Shown: positions 7,083-15,986 of the stretch, piece by piece
Position numbering within the stretch: position 1 is the first letter of the stretch
How the letters are laid out: every line of letters starts with the position of its first letter
Origin: Flavobacteriaceae bacterium PS02293
Lineage (GTDB): Bacteria; Bacteroidota; Bacteroidia; Flavobacteriales; Weeksellaceae
Assembly (NCBI GenBank): GCA_029960045.1
Contig: JASCOV010000014.1
Coordinates: 23,731 to 87,730, forward strand
Direction: 5' to 3'
Length of the DNA stretch: 64,000 nt
Program-made: the position numbers and the translations under genes
Notes under the pieces: model-generated
Told to the model about the DNA's origin: nothing
Database searches by the model: none
What the model saw: only the letters and a program-made list of their open reading frames with translations

Positions 7083-8792
7083 ATGAACAAGACATTATCT
7101 ATAGCACTCGCTGGTTTTTCCTTTACGATAGACGAGCTGGCTTATATAAAATTAAGCGATTATCTGAATGCTCTTAGAAATTCTCTAGATGCTTCTGAAG
7201 CGGATGAAGTAATGCACGACATCGAAATCAGAATGGTAGAGATCTTCAAAGAAACGCTTGGAAAAAGAGAAGTTATCAATGATTCTGACGTAGAACGTGT
7301 GATTTCACAGATTGGAACACCAGAACAAATTGACGAACAAGAAGAAGCTTATTTCTCTGAAGGAAAACAAAGAAAATCAAAATCTTTTGGCTCATTCTAT
7401 AGCAATAGCTCACAAAAACAGATGTTCCGTGATCCGGAAAATGCAAAATTAGGAGGTGTTTGCTCAGGTTTAGCATCATATTTTGGATTAGATGTAACAT
7501 TAATGAGACTAATCTGGGTAGCAATATTCATTATCGGATTTCCATTAGCACCGTTATTTTTATTTGTTGGATTGTTGTATATCATCCTTTGGGTAGTCGT
7601 TCCACAAGCACAGACAGCAGCTGATTTTTTGAAAATGAAAGGCAAGCCGATGAATTTTGACAATCTGAAAGATGAATCCAACAAAATTGTACAATTTGCT
7701 AACGAATCTACGGAAAAAGTAGGTCAGGCATTCCAATCTCAAAAAGGAAATATTGATAATGTTGGAAATATATTAGTCACTGTTTTAAGAATATTTTTCG
7801 GAATCATTTTTGGCTTAATGGGTATCTCTTGCCTGATTGGTTCGTTTGCATTTTTTGGAATTAATTTTGGCTCTGACGCTGTAAATGTTCCAGAAGGTAT
7901 CGCTTTTTTCCTCGGAAATGATATGCCAAATTTCTTACTTATCACAATTTTAGTCTTAACATTTTTGATTCCTGCAATTATTTTCACATTGATTTCAATC
8001 AAATTATTTGCACCAAAATCTAAATTAAAATATACTGGATATGTAATCGGAGCACTTGTTTTTCTTTGGTTTGGACTGCTTTTAGTAGGTGGATTTACAG
8101 CTACAAAAATGTTTACAAAATACTCAGGTGAGAACAATGAAACTCAGAATGTAAGCATTAATACAGAATCCGACAGCATCATATTGGATATCAAAAAAGT
8201 GAATATTCCTGCAGACTTCAAATCTTATTTTGGTGATTATTTCTCAGACGGCAAAGTCATTTACAAGGAAGATTATCCTTACGTAAAAGTAAAACGTCAG
8301 GACATTACAAAGCCATATTTGATTATCAAAAAAGAAGCAGAAGGATATAATCAGCCAATACAACTGACTGTTCCTGTTGAAATCATCGGTAATAAAATTC
8401 TTGTCCCAAATTATTTCAAATATTCTTACAATGAAAGAATGAGACATTATAACGCCAATTATGAATTGGTTGTTCCAAGAAATTTCAAAGTAATAGATGT
8501 TTCTGACAAAATTAATTTAGATGACGACAATGATGACGACGATAATGATAACTATCACAACAACAGCGGAATTACAGTAGAAAAAAACAAAATCAATATC
8601 AACGGAACTACAATCGAGTACAATTCTGACGAAAATGACAGCGTAAAAATCAATGGTAAATATTACTCCAAAGATTCTGCAGACGTAGTTCTTGAAAGAC
8701 TGAACATTGATGAGAAAGTTAAGAAAAGTATAGAAGATCTTAACATCAACATCAAGGACGGAAAGAAAGAGATTAACATCAAAACTAAATAA
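7083..8792 (+). CDS. PspC domain-containing membrane protein
   Basis: 569 residues. Residues 1-90 form a helical cytoplasmic domain like those that accompany PadR genes (ALRNSLDASEADEVMHDIEIRM). A PspC domain follows at about 118-175 (RDPENAKLGGVCSGLASYFGLDVTLMRLIW plus a transmembrane helix). Further hydrophobic segments lie near 235-265, 280-305 and 320-345. The C-terminal ~220 residues are hydrophilic, with an Asp/Asn-rich stretch at 480-495. Co-transcribed with padR. Probably a membrane stress sensor or effector; the exact function is unknown. Confidence 0.85.
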   Translation: MNKTLSIALAGFSFTIDELAYIKLSDYLNALRNSLDASEADEVMHDIEIRMVEIFKETLGKREVINDSDVERVISQIGTPEQIDEQEEAYFSEGKQRKSKSFGSFYSNSSQKQMFRDPENAKLGGVCSGLASYFGLDVTLMRLIWVAIFIIGFPLAPLFLFVGLLYIILWVVVPQAQTAADFLKMKGKPMNFDNLKDESNKIVQFANESTEKVGQAFQSQKGNIDNVGNILVTVLRIFFGIIFGLMGISCLIGSFAFFGINFGSDAVNVPEGIAFFLGNDMPNFLLITILVLTFLIPAIIFTLISIKLFAPKSKLKYTGYVIGALVFLWFGLLLVGGFTATKMFTKYSGENNETQNVSINTESDSIILDIKKVNIPADFKSYFGDYFSDGKVIYKEDYPYVKVKRQDITKPYLIIKKEAEGYNQPIQLTVPVEIIGNKILVPNYFKYSYNERMRHYNANYELVVPRNFKVIDVSDKINLDDDNDDDDNDNYHNNSGITVEKNKININGTTIEYNSDENDSVKINGKYYSKDSADVVLERLNIDEKVKKSIEDLNINIKDGKKEINIKTK

Positions 8793-8813
8793 AAATTGAG
8801 AGTGGATTAGTCG

Positions 8814-8850
8814 AAAAGCGGGTCAAAAACTGTAAAGAGTTTCCGCTTTT
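8814..8850 (+). terminator. possible terminator after the PspC gene
   Basis: AAAAGCGG (8814-8821) and CCGCTTTT (8843-8850) can pair across a 21-nt loop in the 89-bp gap before the next gene. The U-tract is short, so this is tentative. Confidence 0.35.
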
Positions 8851-8881
8851 CCTCTAGTTCTTCTAAAAAAAACTAAAAACT

Positions 8882-9400
8882 ATGTACTCCAAACTAAGAA
8901 ATAACAGAACGCTGAATTTATTGATTATTGGCATTCGGTTTTTAGTTGGATTTGCTTTTATTCCTTCGGGGCTTAAAAAAGTACTTGGAGAAAGGTTTAC
9001 CAGAATTGGAACAGATAATCCAATTGGTTATTTTTTCGAAGCAATGTATCGGACGGGATTTTATTATGAGTTTTTAGGATTTTGTCAATTACTGGCAGCT
9101 TTCCTACTCTTCACTCAAAGATTTGCAACTTTAGGAGCAATGATATTTTTTGGAATCATTCTTAACATTTGCATTCTTACAATCAGCATGCATTTTACAG
9201 GAACTTGGATCATCACTTCATTAATGCTTTTCGCAGCGGTTGTATTATTAGCGTGGGATTGGAACAAACTGAAACCAATTTTAGGACTCAAAATCTCAGA
9301 AACACACGATTACAAAGAGCCAAATTACAAATGGCAAATCACAGGATTTATTTTATTTATTATTCTACTCTCAAGTTCAATTTTATTAAAATCAAATTAA
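8882..9400 (+). CDS. DoxX-like membrane protein
   Basis: 172 residues with four predicted membrane segments (LLIIGIRFLVGFAFIPSGLKK, FLGFCQLLAAFLLF, LGAMIFFGIILNICILTIS, WIITSLMLFAAVVLLAW) and a fifth C-terminal one (ITGFILFIILLSSSIL). The pattern FAFIPSGLKK near the first helix and the topology fit the DoxX family of small membrane oxidoreductase subunits. It is followed after one base by the GLPGLI gene. Substrate unknown. Confidence 0.7.
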   Translation: MYSKLRNNRTLNLLIIGIRFLVGFAFIPSGLKKVLGERFTRIGTDNPIGYFFEAMYRTGFYYEFLGFCQLLAAFLLFTQRFATLGAMIFFGIILNICILTISMHFTGTWIITSLMLFAAVVLLAWDWNKLKPILGLKISETHDYKEPNYKWQITGFILFIILLSSSILLKSN

Positions 9401-9401
9401 T

Positions 9402-10232
9402 ATGAAAAACTATACTTTACTACTTTTGATATTATTTACAATCTTATCAAAAGCCCAAACGCACCGTTTTATTTACGAGTACCAATTCAAGCCAAATTCG
9501 GAATCCAAAGAATACAGAAAGGCAAATATGGCCTTGGATATCAATCCAACGGATGTCAAATTTTATGACTATGAGGGCATTTTGAATGATTCTATTAATA
9601 AAAAAGGCGGACACAATTACAACTGGAATCAAACACCAGCCATTAAGAGAAATAAAAATTCCTATCAAAACACCAATTACGAAATGATGATGGATTATTT
9701 TTCTTACCAAACTACTGACAAAATGGACTGGAAACTGCAGAACGAGACCAAAACTTCCGGACAATACACGTTGCAAAAAGCAACGACCAATTTTGGAGGA
9801 AGAGAATGGACAGCTTGGTTTTCCAAAGACATCAACATCTCAGAAGGACCTTACAAATTCCGAGGTTTGCCAGGATTGATCTTTGAACTGAGTGACAGCA
9901 AAGATAATTTTATCTTTAAACTAGTGAAAAGTCAGAAACTGGAAAAAACCTATGACACCTCTGATTTTCTGGAAGCATTTGCAGGTAAGAAACCACTGAA
10001 TGTCAAACTTGAAGATATGCACAAACAGATGTTGAAATTTTATAATGATCCAATGAAAGATCTGAGAGAAAAATTTGACGATGTGCCGCCAGGAACTTTC
10101 CAGGTTGGAGGAAAAAAAATCACAAGCAAAGATCAGTTCAAGGATATGGCAAAGGTGATGCAGGAACACATTCTCAAAAGCTATAATCCTTTGGATCTTA
10201 CAAACGCCGTAATTTATCCGGCTGTCAATTAA
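9402..10232 (+). CDS. GLPGLI family protein
   Basis: 276 residues with a signal peptide (KNYTLLLLILFTILSKAQ, cleavage after residue ~19) and the naming motif GPYKFRGLPGLIFELSDSKDNF near residues 147-168. This family is restricted to Bacteroidota and its function is unknown; it is expected in the periplasm or on the surface. The start ATG overlaps the end of the DoxX-like gene region, so they are probably one transcript. Confidence 0.92.
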   Translation: MKNYTLLLLILFTILSKAQTHRFIYEYQFKPNSESKEYRKANMALDINPTDVKFYDYEGILNDSINKKGGHNYNWNQTPAIKRNKNSYQNTNYEMMMDYFSYQTTDKMDWKLQNETKTSGQYTLQKATTNFGGREWTAWFSKDINISEGPYKFRGLPGLIFELSDSKDNFIFKLVKSQKLEKTYDTSDFLEAFAGKKPLNVKLEDMHKQMLKFYNDPMKDLREKFDDVPPGTFQVGGKKITSKDQFKDMAKVMQEHILKSYNPLDLTNAVIYPAVN

Positions 10233-10284
10233 AAATTTAATAAAATATTAACCAAATTATTATTAATAACATCCGTTAATTTAT

Positions 10285-10292
10285 TAAATTTG
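10285..10292 (+). promoter_or_regulatory. -7 element of the small-peptide gene
   Basis: TAAATTTG fits TANNTTTG and lies 40 nt upstream of the ATG at 10332. No clear -33 TTG was found. Confidence 0.45.
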
Positions 10293-10331
10293 TTTCAGAA
10301 AATTAATTTCCAACAAAAAAACTACAACAAA

Positions 10332-10394
10332 ATGATACAATTAGTAATTGCAATCGCCATCAAATTGGTTGATTTTTTCACAAGCCTTTTTTAG
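10332..10394 (+). CDS. 20-residue hydrophobic/amphipathic peptide
   Basis: The frame MIQLVIAIAIKLVDFFTSLF ends in TAG. It lies between a TANNTTTG element and, 56 nt downstream, a good intrinsic terminator, so it has its own apparent transcription unit in an otherwise empty 298-bp gap. The peptide is one hydrophobic helix with a single Lys and Asp on one face. It recalls small membrane peptides or type I toxins, but could be a chance reading frame in a small RNA. Confidence 0.5.
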   Translation: MIQLVIAIAIKLVDFFTSLF

Positions 10395-10449
10395 AATGTA
10401 AAGAATATCCAGATATTTCTTAGAAAATAAACATATTTTGTAAATTTGT

Positions 10450-10483
10450 AAAGTATAGCTTTGTAGCTGTACTTTATTTTTTT
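10450..10483 (+). terminator. intrinsic terminator
   Basis: AAAGTATAGC (10450-10459) pairs with GCTGTACTTT (10466-10475), ten pairs with one G-U, loop TTTGTA, followed by ATTTTTTT. It closes the small-peptide unit upstream of the acyltransferase gene. Confidence 0.8.
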
Positions 10484-10530
10484 GTCTTGATGGGAGTCAC
10501 ATTTGACATTAGAAAAGTAAAAATCTACTT

Positions 10531-11103
10531 ATGAAAAAATTCTTAGGAAAAGCCATTCTCAAATTAATCGGTTGGAAAGTCGTTCTCCAAGGCGATGTCA
10601 ACAATCTAGACAGATGTATCCTTGTAGTTGCGCCACACACAGATAACAGCGAATATATACTTGGAAATCTTGCTTATTGGGCTTTAGGAAAAAAACTGAA
10701 AGTCATCATAAAAGACGCTCATACAAAAGCTTTTTACGGTAGTATCGTAAAAGGTCTTGGTGGAATCGGGATAGACCGTTCGCAGAAAAATGACCTTGTG
10801 AAATTTGTAGCAGACGAATTCAAAAAAGATGATTTTAGTCTAGTGATCACACCGGAAGGAACAAGAAGCTGGGTTCCGAAATGGCGAAAAGGTTTTTACA
10901 ATATGGCTTTGGCAGCGAAAGTTCCTATCGTTTTGGCGGGAGGAGATTATAAAAGAAAAACCGTTAATCTGGGTTACATTATCCCTTACGAAAAATTGGA
11001 AACTCATACTTTTGAAGAAATAATGCAGGAAATTCAGGATTTCTATATTAAATATGATATTACGCCAAAACATCCTGAGAATTGGAATCCACAAATTTAT
11101 TAA
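10531..11103 (+). CDS. 1-acylglycerol-3-phosphate acyltransferase-like protein
   Basis: 190 residues of the PlsC fold. VVAPHTDNSEYILGN corresponds to the catalytic block I, where the usual HX4D appears as HX4E (His-Thr-Asp-Asn-Ser-Glu). Block III is intact as ITPEGTRS near residues 108-115, followed by KWRKGFYNMALAAKVPIV. Short PlsC-like proteins of this type are common in Bacteroidota and may act in lipid or lipoprotein acylation. It is followed after 3 nt by the thioesterase gene. Confidence 0.82.
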   Translation: MKKFLGKAILKLIGWKVVLQGDVNNLDRCILVVAPHTDNSEYILGNLAYWALGKKLKVIIKDAHTKAFYGSIVKGLGGIGIDRSQKNDLVKFVADEFKKDDFSLVITPEGTRSWVPKWRKGFYNMALAAKVPIVLAGGDYKRKTVNLGYIIPYEKLETHTFEEIMQEIQDFYIKYDITPKHPENWNPQIY

Positions 11104-11106
11104 GTA

Positions 11107-11538
11107 ATGGACGACGCTAAAAAAATAGAAATACTTGACCGCTTGAACAAAGCAAGTAAGAATACTTTGGGAGAAACACTTGACATTGTTTATACCGATG
11201 TTTCCGATGATTTCCTAACTGCAACAATGCCAGTAACACCAAAAGTTCATCAGCCTTACGGCATTATGCACGGAGGTGCAAGCTGTGTTTTGGCAGAGAC
11301 TTTGGGTTCTTGTCTTTCATTAATTAATCTTGATATTTCGAAAAACGTTCCAGTTGGCACTAATATCAACAGTAATCATTTGCGTGCAATCCGAGAAGGA
11401 ATTGTGACAGGAACTGCAACATTCATCAGAAAAGGAAATACAATGCACGTCTCTCAAATTGAGATCCGCGATGAAAAAGGAAACCTTATCAATCATACGA
11501 CAATGACGAATAACATCGTTCCTGTCGGAAAAGTTTAA
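11107..11538 (+). CDS. menI: hotdog thioesterase, probable 1,4-dihydroxy-2-naphthoyl-CoA hydrolase
   Basis: 143 residues of the PaaI/YdiI-type hotdog fold. The active-site segment is YGIMHGGASCVLAETLGS near residues 53-70 (catalytic acidic residue in AET), and the second half has VGTNINSNHLRAIREGIVTGTA. The next gene, 15 nt downstream, is an isochorismate synthase homologue, so a role in menaquinone synthesis is likely. The substrate is inferred from this neighbour, not from the sequence alone. Confidence 0.78.
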   Translation: MDDAKKIEILDRLNKASKNTLGETLDIVYTDVSDDFLTATMPVTPKVHQPYGIMHGGASCVLAETLGSCLSLINLDISKNVPVGTNINSNHLRAIREGIVTGTATFIRKGNTMHVSQIEIRDEKGNLINHTTMTNNIVPVGKV

Positions 11539-11553
11539 TTTATTTCTGCAAAT

Positions 11554-12531
11554 ATGCTCGTTTTCAGATTGCCAGATTCAGAGGTTTTTCACACATTGGA
11601 AAACTCATCAGAAAAACAGGTTTCGTTCGTCAGTTTTGATTCTAAAACCGTTTTGGATTTCAAAGGCTCTATTAAAGAGATTTCAAGAGAAGAAATTGAT
11701 AACAAAACCGTCACTCCAAAAAACAAAAGTTCATTAGTTGCAACCGGTAAAGAAACGCAAGAATCATATGCACTTAAGATTTCTCAAGCCAAAGACTTTA
11801 TTGAGAAAAACGAACTAAAAAAATTAGTACTTTCCAGACGAAAACTTTTGATGTATCTTGATCTTGATTCAGAAAAAAAATTGTCATTAACGAAAAGCTT
11901 TCTGAAATTCTGTGACAGCTACCCTTCTGCTTTTTGTTATCTTTTCGAAAAAAATAATGAAATCTGGATGGGCGGATTTTCTGAAGTTTTAGGAAAATTC
12001 GATAAGAATACAAATTCTTTTGAAACAATGAGCGTTGCCGGAACTTTGCCTTTAGAAGAATCCTGGACAGATAAAGAAATTGAGGAACAAAAAGCGGTTA
12101 CAGATTACATACAATCTATTATTCGGAAATTTTCTTCTAATTTTAAGATTTCTACGACCAAAGATTTAATTTCCGGAAATATAAAACATCTTAAAACTGA
12201 TTTTTCGGCAGAAATAAGTCCTGAAAGTTTGGACAAAATCATTTCAGAATTACATCCAACGCCCGCAGTTTGTGGTTTTCCAAAAGAACTTTGCGCACAG
12301 GGAATCAAAAGTATAGAACATTTTAACCGAGAATTTTACGCTGGTTATATCAAAGTGGAGATAGAAAATTTCATCTATTACTTCGTGAATCTAAGATGTG
12401 CAAGTTTCTTCAAAAATTACGCTTTTCTTTTTGTCGGCGGCGGAATAACATTGAAAAGTGACGCCGAAAAAGAATGGCAAGAAACGGAACTGAAATCTCT
12501 CGCTATTCAAAATAATTTGGTTTTTGAGTGA
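11554..12531 (+). CDS. menF: chorismate-binding enzyme, probable isochorismate synthase
   Basis: 325 residues, short for the family because the N-terminal part is reduced. The C-terminal chorismate-utilising domain is complete: KLVLSRRKLL, the block MSVAGTLPLEESWTDKEIEEQ, LHPTPAVCGFPKELC, HFNREFYAGYI and FVGGGITLKSDAEKEWQETELKS. LHPTPAVCG and GGGIT are typical of isochorismate synthases that feed menaquinone. The preceding menI-like thioesterase supports the pathway. Salicylate synthase-type activity cannot be excluded but lacks context. Confidence 0.88.
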   Translation: MLVFRLPDSEVFHTLENSSEKQVSFVSFDSKTVLDFKGSIKEISREEIDNKTVTPKNKSSLVATGKETQESYALKISQAKDFIEKNELKKLVLSRRKLLMYLDLDSEKKLSLTKSFLKFCDSYPSAFCYLFEKNNEIWMGGFSEVLGKFDKNTNSFETMSVAGTLPLEESWTDKEIEEQKAVTDYIQSIIRKFSSNFKISTTKDLISGNIKHLKTDFSAEISPESLDKIISELHPTPAVCGFPKELCAQGIKSIEHFNREFYAGYIKVEIENFIYYFVNLRCASFFKNYAFLFVGGGITLKSDAEKEWQETELKSLAIQNNLVFE

Positions 12532-12650
12532 TTTATTTAAATTCAAAAATAAGCTTCAATAATCAAAATTAATTACAAATTAATTAATAAATTAAATAAA
12601 AAATTAGGATATAAATATTTATTTATTAATTTTACAGGAAACTGAGAAAT

Positions 12651-12974
12651 ATGAATCAGCTTCTAAAATTAATTTTGACAGGGATTTTGATTCTCTGTTT
12701 TTTAAAAATGCCTTCTTTATTTTACAGATTTTCCGGCTATATTCTATTCTCTGGCTTTGGATGGTTGTCTTATGATGCTTTTCAAAGAAAAGATCAGTTG
12801 GATGTGAAGATTTTTGTGATTTTAGCAGTACTGTATAACCCATTTATCACATTACCATTCCCCAATTTCCTGTGGGTTATTATTAATATTACAGTAATTA
12901 TCGGACTGATACTAAATATGCTTTTTGCAGAAGATAATCCTTACGAGGATCAAATAAAAAAAGATGACCGTTAA
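12651..12974 (+). CDS. small multipass membrane protein
   Basis: 107 residues with three or four hydrophobic segments (LLKLILTGILILCFLKMPSLFY, YILFSGFGWLSYDAF, VKIFVILAVLYNPFITLPF, FLWVIINITVIIGLILNML) and a charged tail. The pattern resembles the uncharacterised DUF6804-type small membrane proteins; I am not certain of that family. Its stop codon lies in the loop of a terminator hairpin shared with the convergent gene. Confidence 0.7.
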   Translation: MNQLLKLILTGILILCFLKMPSLFYRFSGYILFSGFGWLSYDAFQRKDQLDVKIFVILAVLYNPFITLPFPNFLWVIINITVIIGLILNMLFAEDNPYEDQIKKDDR

Positions 12975-12986
12975 AGTCATCTTTTT
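12958..12986. terminator. bidirectional intrinsic terminator
   Basis: AAAAAGATGAC (12958-12968) and GTCATCTTTTT (12976-12986) form an 11-bp stem with A and T tracts on both sides. It lies between convergent genes, and the upstream stop codon TAA is inside the loop. Confidence 0.88.
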
Positions 12987-12991
12987 ATTTT

Positions 12992-13564
12992 TTATAATCC
13001 TACTTCTATTTTGAAAGAAGTATTAATTTTTATTTTCGCAACATCCAATGCGATTTTTCGCCCTTTAATTTCTAATATAAAAGAATTCTGATTAGTTTTT
13101 AAATAATCCAATAGTTGCAGATCTGTAACCGGAGTAAAACTAATACTTGTTTCACTGATATTATCAGTAGCTGTAGCAATTACTTTTGCATCCATATTTG
13201 GTGCTTTAATAAGAATCGTAGCATCTTTAATTACATCCAGTTTTGTATTATTTTCAGAACTTATATAATCTATAGTGAAAAGATTTAATTTCACAGATTT
13301 TAGATTATTAATAGACAAAGAAGGATATTGCTCTTTTATTTTTGCATCCAAATCCAAATTTAGCGGAATCTCCGGTGTTCTTACAGGATCTGTAGTATTT
13401 GCAATAGCCAAAGGAACTGTTGCTTCAAAACTAACAGGAACAGCAAAAGGGATAGGAATTGAAATATTATCAATCAGATCATCGACCTTACTACAACTGT
13501 TCATCAAACTTCCTGCAACTAAAAAAGCAGAAACCATTAATATATTTGTGAATATTTTTTTCAT
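12992..13564 (-). CDS. lipoprotein of unknown function
   Basis: 190 residues from the ATG at 13564, chosen because MKKIFTNILMVSAFLVAGSLMNSC forms a lipoprotein signal with the cysteine at residue ~24. A start nine codons upstream would add a poor N-terminus. The mature part is Thr/Ile/Asn-rich and predicted mostly beta (IPIPFAVPVSFEATVPLAI), without a motif I recognise. Single-gene unit, ending at the shared terminator. Confidence 0.75.
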   Translation of the reverse strand: MKKIFTNILMVSAFLVAGSLMNSCSKVDDLIDNISIPIPFAVPVSFEATVPLAIANTTDPVRTPEIPLNLDLDAKIKEQYPSLSINNLKSVKLNLFTIDYISSENNTKLDVIKDATILIKAPNMDAKVIATATDNISETSISFTPVTDLQLLDYLKTNQNSFILEIKGRKIALDVAKIKINTSFKIEVGL

Positions 13565-13618
13565 AAAACTTATTTTCCTATAAACATACAAAAATATGCC
13601 AAGATTATTATAGATTAT

Positions 13619-14998
13619 TTAATGATTAATATTTTCAACATCAGCAATGGAATGCTTGTGTCTGAAAAACAAACCAAAAAGAATAGCAATTACCAAAGAA
13701 TAAGCTGCAAAATAAAGCCAGATATGATTCCAGTCTTTTACAAAAACAACATTTGATAAAGTCCCATCTGGATTTACAGCCGAACTAAATGAATTTTTCA
13801 AGATTCCAAGGAATGTCGAATTATCCGGGGTTGTTTGCAGATAACTTGAAAGTTCGGTAACTGTTGTAAATTTTATTGTAAAGAATTTATCAATTGCCCA
13901 GCCTGCGATATAACTTCCAAGAACAGCTCCGAAGCCGTTTGTCATCATCATAAATAAACCTTGAGCGGAAGATCTAATTTTTTTATCCGTTGTAGTTTCC
14001 ACGAAAAGCGATCCGGAAATATTGAAAAAGTCAAAAGCCATTCCGTAAACGACACAAGAAAGAATAATCATCCAAAGCCCATTCACAGGATCTCCAAAAG
14101 CAAATAATCCGAAGCGTAAAACCCAGGCAAACATACTGATTAACATCACTTTTTTGATTCCAAACTTTCTTAAGAAAAACGGAATAGCCAAAATAAACAA
14201 AGTCTCAGAAATCTGAGAAATAGACATAATAATGGTCGATTTTTCAACCACGATTGAATTGGTGTATTTTGGAAAATTAGCAAATTCACTTAGGAAAACA
14301 TCACCATAAGCATTTGTTAATTGTAAAGCCGCACCCAAAAGCATTGAGAACAAAAAGAACAAAGCCATCTTGAAGTTTCCAAATAACTTGAAAGCATTCA
14401 ATCCCAATTGTTCAGAAAGTGGTGCACTTTTGTCGATTAATTTTTGAGGTGGACATTTTGGTAATGTCAAAGCGTATAAACCTAAAAGAATAGCAGCTGC
14501 TCCACCGATATAAAATTGTCCTTCTGTCGCTTTGTTTCCTGTAAGATTTGTAATCCACATTGCTACGATGAAACCAACAGTTCCCCAAACTCGAATTGGT
14601 GGAAAATCCTTCACAACATCCAAGTGGCTGTTTTTCAGAATTGTATAAGAAATAGAATTGGTCAAAGCAATAGTCGGCATATAGAAACACATCGCCAAAA
14701 GCATAATATAAAAGAATGAATCCGGCGTTTCTGAATGTGGTAAAATGAAAAGCACAATACCGTAGAAAATTTGTAGAACAGAGTAAATCCTTTCCGCATT
14801 GACCCAACGGTCTGCGATAATTCCTGTAATGGTTGGCATAAAGATCGAGGCAATTCCCATCGTTCCGAAAACAGCTCCGAACTGTGTCCCGTCCCAATGT
14901 TTGGTTCCAAACCAGAAGTTTGCCATCGTTATCAGCCAAGCTCCCCAAACAAAGAATTGCAGAAAGCTAAGTATAGTCAATCGTAATTTTAGACTCAT
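13619..14998 (-). CDS. MFS transporter, nucleoside:proton symporter (NupG) family
   Basis: 459 residues with 12 predicted membrane helices. Features typical of the NHS family are the N-terminal LTILSFLQFFVWGAWLITMANFW and GIIADRWVNAERIYSVLQ between helices 2 and 3. A central hydrophilic loop near residue 200 is followed by YGMAFDFFNISGSLFVE in helix 9. Bacteroidota members import nucleosides. It ends 27 nt from nothing else obvious on the minus strand and starts just downstream of the nuclease gene, so co-transcription with it is possible. Confidence 0.85.
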   Translation of the reverse strand: MSLKLRLTILSFLQFFVWGAWLITMANFWFGTKHWDGTQFGAVFGTMGIASIFMPTITGIIADRWVNAERIYSVLQIFYGIVLFILPHSETPDSFFYIMLLAMCFYMPTIALTNSISYTILKNSHLDVVKDFPPIRVWGTVGFIVAMWITNLTGNKATEGQFYIGGAAAILLGLYALTLPKCPPQKLIDKSAPLSEQLGLNAFKLFGNFKMALFFLFSMLLGAALQLTNAYGDVFLSEFANFPKYTNSIVVEKSTIIMSISQISETLFILAIPFFLRKFGIKKVMLISMFAWVLRFGLFAFGDPVNGLWMIILSCVVYGMAFDFFNISGSLFVETTTDKKIRSSAQGLFMMMTNGFGAVLGSYIAGWAIDKFFTIKFTTVTELSSYLQTTPDNSTFLGILKNSFSSAVNPDGTLSNVVFVKDWNHIWLYFAAYSLVIAILFGLFFRHKHSIADVENINH

Positions 14999-15022
14999 TA
15001 TATAAAATGATATTAGTATTTG

Positions 15023-15628
15023 TTAGTCGATTTTTTTGTTTCTTCTTTTAATTTCTTCTTGAAGTCTAAGCGCCGTGTCGTAATCTTCTTCTTTTACCGC
15101 ATCTGCTAATAATTGATTTAGTTCTTCCAAAGAAATTCCTGATAAGTCGTTGAAATCCGAAACTTCATCGGATTCATTTTCTTCATCTCCTACTTTTGGT
15201 GTTTCATCAAGTTCTAATAAGATCCCAGCTTCATTCAGAACATCAGAAGTTGTGAAAATTGGTGCATCAAAACGAACTGCCATTGCAACAGCGTCGGAAG
15301 TTCTGGCATCAAGAATCAGTTCTTCGTCTGATAATGGATTCTTGAAATTGATATTTGAAAAGAAAACGCCGTCTTTTATCTGATAGATGATGACAGATTC
15401 GATCTTAAAGTTGGTGTTTTTCACGAATTGCGTGAACAGATCGTGCGTCAAAGGACGAGGCGGATTGATGTCTTTTTCTAATCCTAAAGAAATGGATTGA
15501 GCTTCAAAATTCCCAATAACAACAGGCAGTTTGACTGATGTTTCTTCATGTTCCAGCAACAGCGCATAAGCTCCCGATTGGGTTTGGCTGTATGAGATTC
15601 CTCTTATGATTAATTTTTTATAATCCAT
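15023..15628 (-). CDS. bifunctional nuclease family protein with UVR motif
   Basis: 201 residues. The N-terminal ~130 residues are the BFN/DUF151 domain (YALLLEHEETSVKLPVVIGNFEAQSI, LILDARTSDAVAMAVRFDAPIF). An acidic linker leads to a C-terminal UvrB/UvrC-type helical hairpin at about 165-200 (LEELNQLLADAVKEEDYDTALRLQEEI). Homologues have weak RNase/DNase activity in vitro. The gene is separated by 25 nt from the downstream transporter. Confidence 0.9.
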   Translation of the reverse strand: MDYKKLIIRGISYSQTQSGAYALLLEHEETSVKLPVVIGNFEAQSISLGLEKDINPPRPLTHDLFTQFVKNTNFKIESVIIYQIKDGVFFSNINFKNPLSDEELILDARTSDAVAMAVRFDAPIFTTSDVLNEAGILLELDETPKVGDEENESDEVSDFNDLSGISLEELNQLLADAVKEEDYDTALRLQEEIKRRNKKID

Positions 15629-15787
15629 TTAGCAAATATAAAATTTTTTGTTAATTTTCATTGAGAAATTGTTGATTTTTACGTGGTTTGCATCGTATTT
15701 ATATTGAAAGTAAGATGTAAAAAGTATTTATTTCAAAATGCTAAACTATTATAAAATATAAAACGTTGATTTTGAACACGAATTCTT

Positions 15788-15894
15788 GCAGCCCGGCCTG
15801 AGTGGAAATCCTTTTTTGCGAAGAATTCGATTTCTATTGAACTGGAAATCATCTGCAAAAAAGATTGGGAACGGAGGACGGATAAAGCTGCCAT
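15788..15894. repeat. dispersed repeat A, copy 2
   Basis: GCAGCCCGGCCTGAGTGG at the left, CCTTTTTTGC and GCAAAAAAGATTGGGAACGG in the centre, AAGCTGCC at the right: the same element as 833-921 with a longer loop (about 107 bp). It lies in the 358-bp gap between etfA and the nuclease gene, which otherwise holds only the etf terminator. Confidence 0.85.
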
Positions 15895-15933
15895 AAAAAT
15901 TAAAAGATTAAATAATTAAAGGATTAAAATAAT

Positions 15934-15967
15934 AAACAAAAAAACCTGAGCCAATGACTCAGGTTTT
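15934..15967 (-). terminator. intrinsic terminator of etfBA
   Basis: On the minus strand AAAACCTGAG and CTCAGGTTTT form a 10-bp stem with a 7-nt loop, followed by TTTTGTTT. It sits 20 nt after the etfA stop. Confidence 0.88.
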
Positions 15968-15986
15968 GATTTTATTTTGAGGAATA

